A stretch of DNA of 14,556 bases from Eubacterium limosum (GCA_959020865.1 CAUEUD010000083.1:1-14556); one strand, 5' to 3'; shown: positions 1 to 7,520, counted from the stretch's first letter. The notes: generated from the sequence alone by a model not told the origin. Numbers and translations are program-made.

Positions 1-633
1 ATTATCGAAAATGCCAAGAAGCATTTTTACTGTGACGGCTACAGTAAAACAAGAATGCAGGACATAGCGGATGATACAGGGATTGCTCTCGGCTCATTAT
101 CCTACCATTTTAAGAAAAAGGAAGCGATCGTCTCCTCCATTCTGAAAATTTTTCTTGAACGGCTATATGACTACACGCTGGAAAATACCGATAAACCCTT
201 GAACGCTCTGGAGCTTCACTTCTACGCCAGCATCCCCTACTATGAAAACCTGCTAACCGAGGAAAATACAAAACGGTTTTATTATGACTTTACCCAGGCT
301 CAGTCTGTCCATTCGACCAACTACGGCGGCAGCGAGCTGGCCGACTTTATCACCGAGGTTTATCATCAGTCCCTCAAGGATTATCACATTTCTGTGGATG
401 ACGCTTATGCCAACATGGCGCAGAAGTTTGGCTATGGGGGCCGGGTGCAGATGGTTATTGACTATGTGGAAGGGGCCCTCGGCACAGTGAACATCGCGGA
501 AATGGCCAATTTCCTGAGCTCCTCCCGGGAGATGCTGCTTGGGGTGCCAAAGGCGGAGCTTGACCGCATCGGACAGGAGGCCATCGCGTTTAACAGAGAG
601 GTTGATTTCTCAAACATTATGCCTTTAACATAA
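1..633 (+). CDS. TetR/AcrR-family transcriptional regulator (N-terminus off window)
   Basis: The reading frame is open from base 1 (starting IIENAKKHF) to the TAA at 631-633, so the ATG at 55 is internal and about 10-15 N-terminal residues are missing. The visible start is the TetR DNA-binding domain. The stretch MQDIADDTG-IALGSLSYHFKKKEAI is the classic helix-turn-helix plus the YHF/YYYF signature of the recognition helix. The remaining roughly 160 residues are a helical ligand and dimerisation domain, which is poorly conserved across the family, so no ligand can be named. Known for the family: dimeric repressors that leave DNA when a small molecule binds, often controlling an adjacent efflux or metabolic gene. 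The likely target lies to the left, outside the window, because the next gene to the right (mnmA) is convergent. The fold call is strong; the target is unknown. Confidence 0.88.
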   Translation: MIENAKKHFYCDGYSKTRMQDIADDTGIALGSLSYHFKKKEAIVSSILKIFLERLYDYTLENTDKPLNALELHFYASIPYYENLLTEENTKRFYYDFTQAQSVHSTNYGGSELADFITEVYHQSLKDYHISVDDAYANMAQKFGYGGRVQMVIDYVEGALGTVNIAEMANFLSSSREMLLGVPKAELDRIGQEAIAFNREVDFSNIMPLT

Positions 634-637
634 ACAC

Positions 638-680
638 AAAAAGAGCGTGTTCCCCATCAAATGGAGAATACGCTCTTTTT
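638..680. terminator. Bidirectional intrinsic terminator between tetR and mnmA
   Basis: AAAAAGAGCGTGTTC (638-652) pairs with GAATACGCTCTTTTT-type sequence (666-680), with one G:T pair and a 13-nt loop. The A-tract on one side and the T-tract on the other give a U-run on either strand. It lies between two convergent genes, so it can serve both. Confidence 0.85.
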
Positions 681-693
681 GCATGGTATTGTA

Positions 694-1773
694 TTAAATT
701 TTTTCAATGCTGTCAATGGTCGCCCCGCCCAGGCATACCTGACCGTCATAGAGGACGACCTCCTGGCCCGGCGTGACAGCCTTCTGATCCTTATCGAAAT
801 CAACATGCAGTCCGCCATCTTCCCTGACAGTGACGTGGACGCCCTGATCGGGCTGGCGGTAACGGAACTTGGCCGTACAGGAAAACTCCCGGGCCGGTGC
901 TTCGCCGGCCACCCAGCTGGTATCTGTGGCTTCCAGCGATCTGGAATACAGAGCCGGATGCTTTTCACCCTGAACCACGTAGAGCACATTGTCCTTCAGG
1001 TCCTTTTCCACCACAAACCAGGGCTCGCCTGTGCCCTGTCCGCCAATACCCAGGCCGCGGCGCTGACCCAGTGTATAGTACATGAGGCCCTCGTGCTTTC
1101 CCTTGATATTGCCGTCGAGATCCCGGATTTCTCCGGGCTGGGCAGGCAGGTACTGACTCAGGAACTTAGTGAAGTTGCGTTCCCCGATAAAGCAGATTCC
1201 CGTGCTGTCCTTTTTGTCCGCAGTGATGAGATTGTTCTTTTCCGCAATCTCACGGACCTCCTTTTTGTCGAGGTGCCCGATGGGAAACATGACATTTTCC
1301 AGCTGATGCTGGCCGAGCTGGCAGAGGAAATAGGTCTGGTCCTTGTTATGGTCAAAGGCGCGGATCAAGCGGAATTTTCCTTCATGCACATCCTTCTGGG
1401 CATAGTGGCCGGTCGCGAGCACATCGCCGCCGACCACCCCCAGAGCGTAATCTAAAAATCGTTTGAACTTAATTTCCTTGTTGCACAAAACATCGGGATT
1501 CGGAGTACGGCCTTTTTTGTATTCATCGAGAAAATAGGCAAAAACATAGTCGTAATATTCCCTGGTAAAGTTTACCGTGTAATAGGGAATATCAATGGTC
1601 TCACACACACGCTGGACATCTTCATAGTCCTCAGTGGCGGTACAGACTCCGTCTTCATCCTTTTCCTCCCAGTTTTTCATAAAAACGCCAATGACGTCAT
1701 ACCCTTGCTGCTTTAAAAGCAGGGCCGCGACGGAAGAGTCCACCCCGCCGGACATACCTACTACTATTTTCAT
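694..1773 (-). CDS. mnmA: tRNA-specific 2-thiouridylase MnmA
   Basis: This 359-residue protein has the usual full length for MnmA (TrmU), the cytosolic enzyme that activates the C2 of uridine 34 in tRNA-Lys/Glu/Gln with ATP and inserts sulfur delivered by a persulfide carrier. The N-terminal PP-loop SGGVDSS is at residues 8-14. The first conserved cysteine is C97, in PNPDVLCNKEIKF, and the catalytic persulfide cysteine is C194, in DSTGICFIGERNF. The central GQRRGLGIGG motif and the C-terminal beta-barrel region are present. A strong site, GGAGGAGG (1780-1788), lies 6-7 nt before the ATG and fixes the start. The gene follows fprA with a 39-bp gap and no terminator between them, so it is probably cotranscribed with fprA. 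It ends at the two-way terminator shared with tetR. Identification is close to certain. Confidence 0.97.
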   Translation of the reverse strand: MKIVVGMSGGVDSSVAALLLKQQGYDVIGVFMKNWEEKDEDGVCTATEDYEDVQRVCETIDIPYYTVNFTREYYDYVFAYFLDEYKKGRTPNPDVLCNKEIKFKRFLDYALGVVGGDVLATGHYAQKDVHEGKFRLIRAFDHNKDQTYFLCQLGQHQLENVMFPIGHLDKKEVREIAEKNNLITADKKDSTGICFIGERNFTKFLSQYLPAQPGEIRDLDGNIKGKHEGLMYYTLGQRRGLGIGGQGTGEPWFVVEKDLKDNVLYVVQGEKHPALYSRSLEATDTSWVAGEAPAREFSCTAKFRYRQPDQGVHVTVREDGGLHVDFDKDQKAVTPGQEVVLYDGQVCLGGATIDSIEKI

Positions 1774-1812
1774 TTTTATCCTCCTCCCAGTGCGGTCAGG
1801 CTGGCGAACGTC

Positions 1813-3000
1813 TTATTTGATGGCTGCGGCCATGGCATCTGCCAATGCCTTGAGCTTCGCTTCGTCTTCTGCGTCTGCCAGGCCCTGGACGTTGACCATG
1901 TCGCCAACCACATCGGCCTTTGCCTTTTCTGTAAATGCATTAAAGTAACGGTCTGCCCCGTTGCTCCAGCTAAAGTCTGTAAAGAAGCCCACCTTGTGGT
2001 TCTTTACGCCAATTTCTTCCACCTTGTATAACAGATTGGCCATTTTCGGGAAAATGCGGCCGTAATAAGCCGGCGCGCCCAGAATCAGGCCTGTGTATTT
2101 CCACATGTCGCTGACAATGTAAGAAATATCGGTTTTGGAAACATCGAATAATTTAACAGTCTTCACGCCAGCGTCCTTCAGGTAGCCTGCCAGCAGCTCT
2201 GCGGAGTGCAGCGTATTGCCGTACATGGTACCATAGGCGATGACAACGCCCTCTTCCGTTTCATAGCGGCTCATGCGGTCGTAGAAATCTACAATGTAGC
2301 CTGGATTGCTTCTCCAGATAAGGCCATGGGACGGGCAGATGGTCTGAATGTCCAGTGGTCCCAGTTTCTGCAGCGCTTTCTGAGCCTGCCCGCTGACCTT
2401 GCCCACAATGCAGGCATAGTAGCGTCTGGTGTTGTCCTCGTAGGAAGCCACATCATTTTCATCGTCAAAAATACTGCCGTCGGTGCTGCCAAAGCTGCCA
2501 AACACGTCCATAGAGAACAGAACCTTGTCGGTTGCGTCGTAGGTGACCATGGATTCCGGCCAGTGAACCATTGGCGTCATGTAGAACTGCAGCTCGTGAT
2601 GGCCCAGATCCAGGGTATCGCCGTCGGCGACTTCCAGTATGTTTTTATCAATATTGTAGAAATTCTTCATGATCGGGAAGGTTTTTTTGTTGCCGATGAT
2701 CTGCATATCCGGATAAACGGCCAGCAGATCCGCGATGGAGCTGGAGTGGTCTGGTTCCATATGGTTAACGATGAGGTAATCAACCTTTTTGTCACCGATA
2801 ATGGACTTGATCTTTTCGATATATTCCCCCTGTTTAAAGGATTTTACCGTATCCACAACAGCGACCTTGTCGTCGTTGATGATATAGGCGTTATAGGCCA
2901 CCCCGTCCTGATCGATGGGCCACATGCCCTCAAACAGGTAGGTTTCATGGTCGTTGACGCCGACCCAGTAAATGTCGTTTTTAATTTGTACTGTTTTCAC
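1813..3000 (-). CDS. fprA: A-type flavoprotein / flavodiiron protein (FprA-like)
   Basis: This 395-residue protein has the two-domain layout of flavodiiron proteins: an N-terminal metallo-beta-lactamase-like diiron domain (about 1-248) and a C-terminal flavodoxin domain (about 250-395). The diiron ligands are visible as H80-x-E82-x-D84-H85, H147 (MVHWPES), D165 (SMDVFG) and H225 (CPSHGLIWR). The flavodoxin phosphate loop GTMYGNT is near 257-263. Known for the family: it reduces O2 to water or NO to N2O in the cytosol of strict anaerobes, with electrons from rubredoxin or a similar donor. No rubredoxin or reductase domain is fused here and none is encoded next to it. The start is GTG at 2998-3000, supported by AAAGGAG at 3010-3016 with 9-nt spacing. 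It probably leads an fprA-mnmA unit. Whether it prefers O2 or NO cannot be read from the sequence. Confidence 0.95.
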   Translation of the reverse strand: MKTVQIKNDIYWVGVNDHETYLFEGMWPIDQDGVAYNAYIINDDKVAVVDTVKSFKQGEYIEKIKSIIGDKKVDYLIVNHMEPDHSSSIADLLAVYPDMQIIGNKKTFPIMKNFYNIDKNILEVADGDTLDLGHHELQFYMTPMVHWPESMVTYDATDKVLFSMDVFGSFGSTDGSIFDDENDVASYEDNTRRYYACIVGKVSGQAQKALQKLGPLDIQTICPSHGLIWRSNPGYIVDFYDRMSRYETEEGVVIAYGTMYGNTLHSAELLAGYLKDAGVKTVKLFDVSKTDISYIVSDMWKYTGLILGAPAYYGRIFPKMANLLYKVEEIGVKNHKVGFFTDFSWSNGADRYFNAFTEKAKADVVGDMVNVQGLADAEDEAKLKALADAMAAAIK

Positions 3001-3077
3001 TTAATTTTTCTCCTTTGCACTTTAATTCTTAGTTTCATCTTACCCTGATGTCTTAAAGATACACAGTTGTTAGGATA

Positions 3078-3106
3078 AGTTTAACCTTATTTCTATATGG
3101 TTTCAA
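3078..3106 (-). promoter_or_regulatory. Candidate sigma-A promoter for fprA
   Basis: On the minus strand TTGAAA (3101-3106) is followed after exactly 17 bp by TAAACT (3078-3083). The -35 matches 5 of 6 consensus bases and the -10 matches 4 of 6. The predicted transcription start is about 70 bp ahead of the fprA GTG. No strong terminator was found between the HdeD-like gene and fprA, so readthrough from upstream is also possible. Confidence 0.5.
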
Positions 3107-3134
3107 GGGTAAAAAAGAGATACAACCTTTTCAA

Positions 3135-3749
3135 TTAATGCACATCGTAATCTTTGAAGCCTTCATTCAGTTTTTTCAGCTCTTTATAGCTCTTTTTCAT
3201 ACTGAAAGACTGAATAATAAAGAAAAACCCAAGAATCCCCAGCACAATTCCAAGGAAGACAATGAAGAACACTGCCTGCCCAACAGGGTTAATAAATGTA
3301 AAAATACCAAAAATGATCAGAAGCACGCCGAGCACAATTTTTACAATCCGGCCCATGCCCAGAGAGCTTCCGCCCATGACCAGCAGCACAATGCCGGTGA
3401 TGATGGCCCAGATGCCCACAAGCACGACAAAGAAAGATATGATGGTGGCGGGCCAGAGCAAAAATGCCGCCCCCACTAAAATATCGACAATGCCCCGCCC
3501 AAAGCTAAAGCCGTTGCTGACGCCGTACTCTACCCGGTTGGCGATACCGACAATCAGGTAAAAAACTCCCATGGCCACACGGTAGATACCGATGACCATC
3601 ACGAGGAAAGACAAGGTTACATCGGGCAAAAAGAGGGTCATCCCACAGATGACAACCAGGCTGATGCCCTCGAGGAGCATCATCCACCACTTGCCATAGG
3701 CGCGGTCCAGAAGCTCGATGCCCTTAACTCTCATGTTTTCTTTATTCAC
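3135..3749 (-). CDS. HdeD/DUF308-family six-helix membrane protein
   Basis: A 204-residue integral membrane protein with six hydrophobic segments, roughly at 22-41, 45-70, 87-100, 103-126, 135-152 and 158-181. The spacing suggests three tandem two-helix units, as in the HdeD/DUF308 family. An amphipathic N-terminus (1-20) and a lysine-rich C-terminal tail (SMKKSYKELKKLNEG) are probably cytosolic. HdeD of enterobacteria is linked to acid resistance; the biochemical role in Firmicutes is unknown. The start is GTG at 3747-3749, preceded by GGAAAGGA about 7 nt upstream. An in-frame ATG at codon 6 has no good ribosome site. The gap to the upstream C_GCAxxG_C_C-type gene is only 18 bp, so the two are almost certainly one operon. 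The family call is fairly good; the function is not assigned. Confidence 0.85.
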   Translation of the reverse strand: MNKENMRVKGIELLDRAYGKWWMMLLEGISLVVICGMTLFLPDVTLSFLVMVIGIYRVAMGVFYLIVGIANRVEYGVSNGFSFGRGIVDILVGAAFLLWPATIISFFVVLVGIWAIITGIVLLVMGGSSLGMGRIVKIVLGVLLIIFGIFTFINPVGQAVFFIVFLGIVLGILGFFFIIQSFSMKKSYKELKKLNEGFKDYDVH

Positions 3750-3767
3750 GCTGTTTCCTTTCCGCCT

Positions 3768-4208
3768 CTATTCCTCCGCGTTCATTTTCTCAACGACACG
3801 CGCAAGAACATCGGCTGCACGTTGTTTTACAGGATCGCAGGCCTTTACCTCATCACGGTGGTGTTCCTTGATGTAGCTGCAATCCAGACTGCCAAATTCT
3901 TTTTCAAATTCTTCGACTAAAAGCTTGGAGGCCTTCTTTGCTTTGTCCTGAGTGCTGGGGCGCTCTTCGCCGTACATTGCGCTTAAGGCTGCCAGGGCGC
4001 CGCAGAATGCGCCGCAGGTCCGGCCGGAGTTAAAGCCGCCGCCAAAGCCCTGCATCATTTTAAAGGCTTCCTCAGGCAGGTTAAGCCCATATTCTGAGTT
4101 CCCGGTGCGCAGCAGAACCTCCGCACAGTTCATATGATACTGTTCTCTTTTGTCTGCCGGCTGGTCGCTGCCGTAAGCGTTGTAAACATCCACATAGTTA
4201 ATTGACAT
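3768..4208 (-). CDS. C_GCAxxG_C_C-family putative redox protein
   Basis: A soluble protein of 146 residues, the usual size for this family, starting at ATG 4206-4208 (MSINYVDVYN). A longer frame to 4286 exists, but AAAAGGAGAG at 4215-4224 lies 8 nt before this ATG and decides the start. Cysteines lie at 28 (HMNCAEVLL), 65 and 69 (GRTCGAFCGAL), 110 (SLDCSY) and 124 (KACDPVK). The pattern of an early Cys, a CGAxxG motif preceded by a glycine-rich stretch (GFGGGFNSG), and two later Cys is the family signature. An additional cysteine, C69, occupies one of the variable positions of CGAxxG. The family is annotated as putative redox-active, possibly metal-binding; I know of no established reaction. 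It is the first gene of the unit with the HdeD-like gene and sits one unit upstream of fprA, which fits an oxidative or redox stress role (inference). Confidence 0.87.
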   Translation of the reverse strand: MSINYVDVYNAYGSDQPADKREQYHMNCAEVLLRTGNSEYGLNLPEEAFKMMQGFGGGFNSGRTCGAFCGALAALSAMYGEERPSTQDKAKKASKLLVEEFEKEFGSLDCSYIKEHHRDEVKACDPVKQRAADVLARVVEKMNAEE

Positions 4209-4214
4209 TTTACT

Positions 4215-4224
4215 CTCTCCTTTT
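4215..4224 (-). promoter_or_regulatory. Ribosome binding site deciding the start of the C_GCAxxG_C_C gene
   Basis: AAAAGGAGAG on the minus strand is ideally spaced before the ATG at 4206-4208. This rules out the 26-residue longer frame, whose extra N-terminus (starting MADALRSRPF) has no family resemblance. Confidence 0.8.
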
Positions 4225-4321
4225 AATTGAATCAACTTGTTTTCCCTTGGCCACAGAAAAGGCCGGGAGCGGAGAGCATCCGCCAAAAGCCCTTATCAAC
4301 AGCCAAAACTTCGTATCTTTA

Positions 4322-4327
4322 ATTATA
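4322..4327 (-). promoter_or_regulatory. Possible -10 element for the C_GCAxxG_C_C/HdeD unit
   Basis: A perfect TATAAT on the minus strand within an AT-rich run. The expected -35 position reads TAGCCT, a poor match, so the promoter would need an activator or another sigma factor. If used, the leader would be about 105 nt. Confidence 0.3.
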
Positions 4328-4402
4328 TATTGTTCTACCCAAAAAGGCTACTACTTAATTACCTTATTCGAGTATTTTTAAACCTTCTGCCGCCTTCCTC
4401 AC

Positions 4403-4431
4403 TTTACTAAACCCGCTAAATGGTGTATGAT
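4403..4431 (+). promoter_or_regulatory. Promoter for pepD-transglutaminase unit
   Basis: TTTACT (4403-4408) and TATGAT (4426-4431) are separated by exactly 17 bp and match 4/6 and 5/6 consensus bases. The -10 element overlaps an in-frame upstream ATG at 4420, which argues against that ATG being the pepD start. Predicted transcription begins near 4438, giving a leader of about 100 nt. Confidence 0.6.
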
Positions 4432-4527
4432 ATATTCTTGTACGGAGATGAAAACACAAACGATCATCTGACTCTACCGAAGCATCAGCAGCGGCTGTTT
4501 TTCTCTGGTTCAAGACAAATTATTATC

Positions 4528-4533
4528 GGGAGG
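4528..4533 (+). promoter_or_regulatory. Ribosome binding site deciding the pepD start
   Basis: GGGAGG lies 6 nt before ATG 4540. It supports a 484-residue PepD over the 524-residue open frame. Confidence 0.85.
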
Positions 4534-4539
4534 TCCACT

Positions 4540-5994
4540 ATGGATAAAGTACTAAATACCCTGGAACCCCAACCGGTTTTTCACTATTTTGAAGAAATCT
4601 GTGAAATTCCGCACGGTTCCTTTGACACAAAACGAATTTCGGATTATTGCGTCCGTTTCGCCGAGGAGCGGGGACTCACCTGCCATCAGGACGACGCCAA
4701 TAACGTCATCATCATAAAAGAAGCCAGCGAAGGCTATGAAAATGCCAAACCCGTGATCCTGCAGGGTCATCTGGATATGGTCTGTGAAAAGGTTGACGGC
4801 TCAGACCACGACTTTAAAACCGATCCGCTGGGGCTCATGATTGAAGGCGACTGGATCACTGCTGACGGCACCACCCTGGGCGGCGACGACGGCATTGCCG
4901 TGGCCTACGGTCTGGCACTGCTGGACAACAACACCCTGCCCCATCCCAAGCTCTACGTGATCTTTACCACCGAGGAGGAAGTGGGAATGGAGGGCGCACA
5001 CGCCATCGACCTGACCCCTGTCAGCGACGCGGCTTATATGATCAACCTCGATTCCGAGGACGAGGGCATTATTCTGGCCGGCTGCGCCGGCGGTGTCCGC
5101 GCCAACTGCACTTTTGATGTCAAGCGCACCGCCAGAAGCGGCCTCTCCTGCGAGCTGGCCGTATCCGGCCTGCACGGCGGCCACTCCGGACAGGAAATCA
5201 ACCGCTACGGCGCCAACGCCAGCGTGCTTCTTGGCACTCTGCTGAACGACCTGGCCCAGGACCTGAGCTTTGATATCATCGACCTGACCGGCGGCACCAA
5301 GGACAACGTCATCACCAAAAAAGCAACCGCCACCATCGTCATTGACCCCAACGACGAACCGGCCGTAACCGACCGCCTGAAAGCTCTGGAAGTCCTCTAT
5401 AAGAAGAATTACGCCTCTAAGGACCCCGAGCTTACCCTGAGCCTGAAAACCCTCGAAAAAGGCGATTTCATGGTTTTTAACGAAGCCTCCGCGAAACGCG
5501 CCATCTTTGTGCTCATGCAGATACCAAACGGCGTCCAGGCCATGAGCCTCGACATCGAGGGACTGGTGGAAACCTCGCTAAACCTGGGGATTATGTATAC
5601 CAAAGAGGATTACTTCCTCGTCAGCTTTGCCATGCGCAGCTCCATCGGCACTGCCAAGGAAGCCCTGAGCGCCAAGGTCCGCGCTTTTACCGAGTATCTG
5701 GGCGGCACCTACACCGAAGCGTCCTCCTATCCGGCCTGGGAATACCGCAAGGAATCCGCCCTGCGGGACATGATGTGCAGAACCTTTGAGGAAATGTACG
5801 GAAAGGCCCCGACCGTGGAAGCCATCCACGCTGGCCTGGAATGCGGCCTGATCTCCGCCAAACTGCCAGAGCTGGACATCGTATCCATCGGACCAGACAT
5901 GCACGATATCCACACCCCGGAGGAACGCCTGTCCATCTCATCGACAGCCCGCACCTGGGATTACCTGCTGAAGGTTTTGGAGAATTTAAAATAA
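4540..5994 (+). CDS. pepD: Aminoacyl-histidine dipeptidase (M20 family, PepD)
   Basis: A 484-residue M20C-type zinc peptidase, very close to the usual PepD length. PepD hydrolyses dipeptides such as Xaa-His (carnosine-like) in the cytosol, recycling amino acids. The metal site is visible: H77 in GHLDMV with D79, bridging D116 in LGGDDGIA, catalytic E146 and ligand E147 in FTTEEEVGM, D171 in NLDSEDEG, and H458 near the C-terminus in HDIHTPEE. The lid or dimerisation domain (about 190-390), opening with SGLHGGHSG near 208-216, interrupts the catalytic domain as in PepD. There is no signal peptide. The gene is first of a unit with the transglutaminase-like gene 28 bp downstream. Identification is strong; exact dipeptide preference is not determinable. 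Confidence 0.95.
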   Translation: MDKVLNTLEPQPVFHYFEEICEIPHGSFDTKRISDYCVRFAEERGLTCHQDDANNVIIIKEASEGYENAKPVILQGHLDMVCEKVDGSDHDFKTDPLGLMIEGDWITADGTTLGGDDGIAVAYGLALLDNNTLPHPKLYVIFTTEEEVGMEGAHAIDLTPVSDAAYMINLDSEDEGIILAGCAGGVRANCTFDVKRTARSGLSCELAVSGLHGGHSGQEINRYGANASVLLGTLLNDLAQDLSFDIIDLTGGTKDNVITKKATATIVIDPNDEPAVTDRLKALEVLYKKNYASKDPELTLSLKTLEKGDFMVFNEASAKRAIFVLMQIPNGVQAMSLDIEGLVETSLNLGIMYTKEDYFLVSFAMRSSIGTAKEALSAKVRAFTEYLGGTYTEASSYPAWEYRKESALRDMMCRTFEEMYGKAPTVEAIHAGLECGLISAKLPELDIVSIGPDMHDIHTPEERLSISSTARTWDYLLKVLENLK

Positions 5995-6022
5995 AACGCT
6001 GATATAAGGAGGAGAGAAATAA

Positions 6023-7387
6023 ATGAACAACATGCAAGCCCTTAAAACAAACCTGCCCGAGGACATTGCCCTGCTCAAAGCCTGGGGCGACTTTGACAAA
6101 GCGGCAGAGCTCATTAAAAAATATCTGACACGCCCCATTCCAAAGGCTCTGGCCGAACGTCTTACGCTGGAGCTGGACATATTGGCCGAGCTGCCTGCCC
6201 AGTACCCCTACCCCTATGACGAGGCCCTGAAGATGATGCAGGAAAAGGTTCCGGGCTTTACCCGTGAAGACCTGGAAACCCTTAAGGATGACGGCTATGC
6301 CGACTGGATCTATGTGAACGGCGTCGTACATTTCCAGGACATGTTTGTGGCCAGCATTGCCAAGACCGTCCCGAAATATAAGGACATCGAGGTGGATGAA
6401 GACCAGAAGACCATCGAGGTAAGCCCAGTGGAAATCCTGGACGAAACCGTCAACGAAATGATTGAAAAGGGTGAAAAGAATTATTTCATCCACATCCGCC
6501 ACACGGTTAAAATCAAAAAAGAAGCCGAGGAGCTGGGCAACCAAATCCGTGTTTACCTGCCCATTCCGCAGAACGCCGACCAGATCAGCAATATCAAGCT
6601 CATCGACATCTCACCAGAGCCGGTCAAGATTGCGGAAGAAACCTATGGTCAGCGCACCGTCTACTTTGAAAAGCCACTGGAAGCGGGCGACACCTTTACC
6701 GTGGAATACTCCTATGAAAACCACGCGAAATACGTTAAGCTGGACCCGGACAAGGTGGACGCAGAGCAGCCGGATTTTGAAACCCAGGAGCTTCTGCCCC
6801 ACATTGTCTTTTCACCTTATATCCGCGCCCTGTGCGAGGAGCTGACCGGCGGCGAAACCAATCCGCTTGTTAAGGCCCGTAAGATTTATGACTTTATCAC
6901 CACCCGGATGCACTACTCCTACGTGCGTGAGTACCTGACCATCACCAACATACCTGACTACATGGCCACCGGGCTCAAGGGCGACTGCGGCATTCAGGCA
7001 CTGCTGTTCATTACCCTGTGCCGCTGTGCGGGCATCCCGGCCAAATGGCAGTCCGGCTCCTATGTCAATCCGGCAAGCATCGGCAACCACGACTGGGCCA
7101 TGTTCTACATCGCGCCCTATGGCTGGCTGCACTGTGACTGCTCCTTTGGGGGCAGCGCCTACAGAAATGGCGCCGAAAACCGCTGGAATTTCTATTTCGG
7201 CAATCTGGAGCCTTTCCGTATGTCGGCCAATTCCGAATTCCAGCTGGACTTTGATCCGCCGAAAACCTACCTGCGGGCCGACCCCTACGACAACCAGCGC
7301 GGCGAGTGCGAATACGAAAACCGCCGCCTTACCTTCCATGATTTTGACGAGGAACGTGTGATCGTGGAAATGTTCCCCATTGATTAA
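6023..7387 (+). CDS. Transglutaminase-like cysteine enzyme, cytosolic
   Basis: A 454-residue protein with a transglutaminase-like (papain-fold) core in the C-terminal half. The catalytic triad is visible: C322 in KGDCGIQALLF, H356 in GNHDWAMFY and D372 in LHCDCSFG. The N-terminal 120 residues are helical, followed by a beta-rich segment (about 150-240, IRHTVKIKK to DTFTVEYSYE) that resembles the beta-sandwich often preceding this core. No signal peptide or membrane segment is seen. Bacterial members are usually peptidases or deamidases rather than protein cross-linkers; substrates are mostly unknown. AAGGAGGAG at 6006-6014 fixes the ATG. The gene is 28 bp after pepD and ends at a strong terminator, so it is the second gene of a two-gene operon. 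A role in peptide breakdown together with PepD is a reasonable inference. Confidence 0.88.
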   Translation: MNNMQALKTNLPEDIALLKAWGDFDKAAELIKKYLTRPIPKALAERLTLELDILAELPAQYPYPYDEALKMMQEKVPGFTREDLETLKDDGYADWIYVNGVVHFQDMFVASIAKTVPKYKDIEVDEDQKTIEVSPVEILDETVNEMIEKGEKNYFIHIRHTVKIKKEAEELGNQIRVYLPIPQNADQISNIKLIDISPEPVKIAEETYGQRTVYFEKPLEAGDTFTVEYSYENHAKYVKLDPDKVDAEQPDFETQELLPHIVFSPYIRALCEELTGGETNPLVKARKIYDFITTRMHYSYVREYLTITNIPDYMATGLKGDCGIQALLFITLCRCAGIPAKWQSGSYVNPASIGNHDWAMFYIAPYGWLHCDCSFGGSAYRNGAENRWNFYFGNLEPFRMSANSEFQLDFDPPKTYLRADPYDNQRGECEYENRRLTFHDFDEERVIVEMFPID

Positions 7388-7398
7388 ACCAAATTCAG

Positions 7399-7430
7399 AG
7401 GACTGCTGCAGCAGTCCTTTTTCTTTTTTT
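7399..7430 (+). terminator. Intrinsic terminator of the pepD-transglutaminase operon
   Basis: A perfect 20-base palindrome (7399-7418, AGGACTGCTG/CAGCAGTCCT) is followed by a T-rich run to 7430, 11 bp after the stop codon. Confidence 0.9.
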
Positions 7431-7455
7431 GTCTTAAGCTTTCTTTACATATGTC

Positions 7456-7485
7456 TTGCTCTATTGGCCGCAGACATGTTATACT
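7456..7485 (+). promoter_or_regulatory. Candidate extended -10 promoter of the subtilase gene
   Basis: TATACT (7480-7485) is preceded by TG at the extended -10 position. A weak -35, TTGCTC (7456-7461), lies 18 bp upstream. It sits between the operon terminator and the subtilase ribosome site, so the protease gene is probably transcribed alone. Confidence 0.5.
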
Positions 7486-7510
7486 TGGCCCATCATACAA
7501 ATTAAAATGT

Positions 7511-7515
7511 GGAGG
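7511..7515 (+). promoter_or_regulatory. Ribosome binding site deciding the subtilase start
   Basis: GGAGG ends 5 nt before the ATG at 7521. An earlier in-frame GTG at 7509 overlaps this site and would put four charged or polar residues ahead of the signal peptide, so ATG 7521 is chosen. Confidence 0.8.
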
Positions 7516-7520
7516 ATACG

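Larger units (their letters stand above)
4209..4539. other. Divergent intergenic control region (331 bp)
   Basis: This gene-free stretch separates the leftward C_GCAxxG_C_C gene from the rightward pepD. Its middle (about 4300-4400) is AT-rich and holds the candidate promoters for both directions. Near 4250-4283 there are two small inverted repeats (GGCC-N8-GGCC and GCGGA-N5-TCCGC), which would fall in the leftward leader. I see no tRNA, riboswitch core or small ORF with a ribosome site here. Confidence 0.6.

Noticed and set aside
661..1455. 264-codon open frame on the plus strand opposite mnmA
   Set aside because: It lies wholly within mnmA on the other strand, shows no family resemblance, and begins inside the terminator hairpin.
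2206..3048. 280-codon plus-strand frame opposite fprA
   Set aside because: Shadow of the fprA coding frame; there is no ribosome site and the protein is low in recognisable motifs.
3107..3134. AAAAG/CTTTT arms after the HdeD-like gene as a terminator
   Set aside because: An A:T-dominated 5-bp stem is too weak to call; kept only as a possible partial stop.
4420..4539. In-frame 40-codon N-terminal extension of pepD
   Set aside because: Its ATG lies just upstream of and overlaps the predicted promoter -10 region, it has no ribosome site, and the extension does not resemble PepD. ATG 4540 with GGGAGG is the start.
5687..6544. 285-codon minus-strand frame across the pepD/transglutaminase junction
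   Set aside because: It spans two well-supported genes and the operon junction, with no motif or ribosome site.
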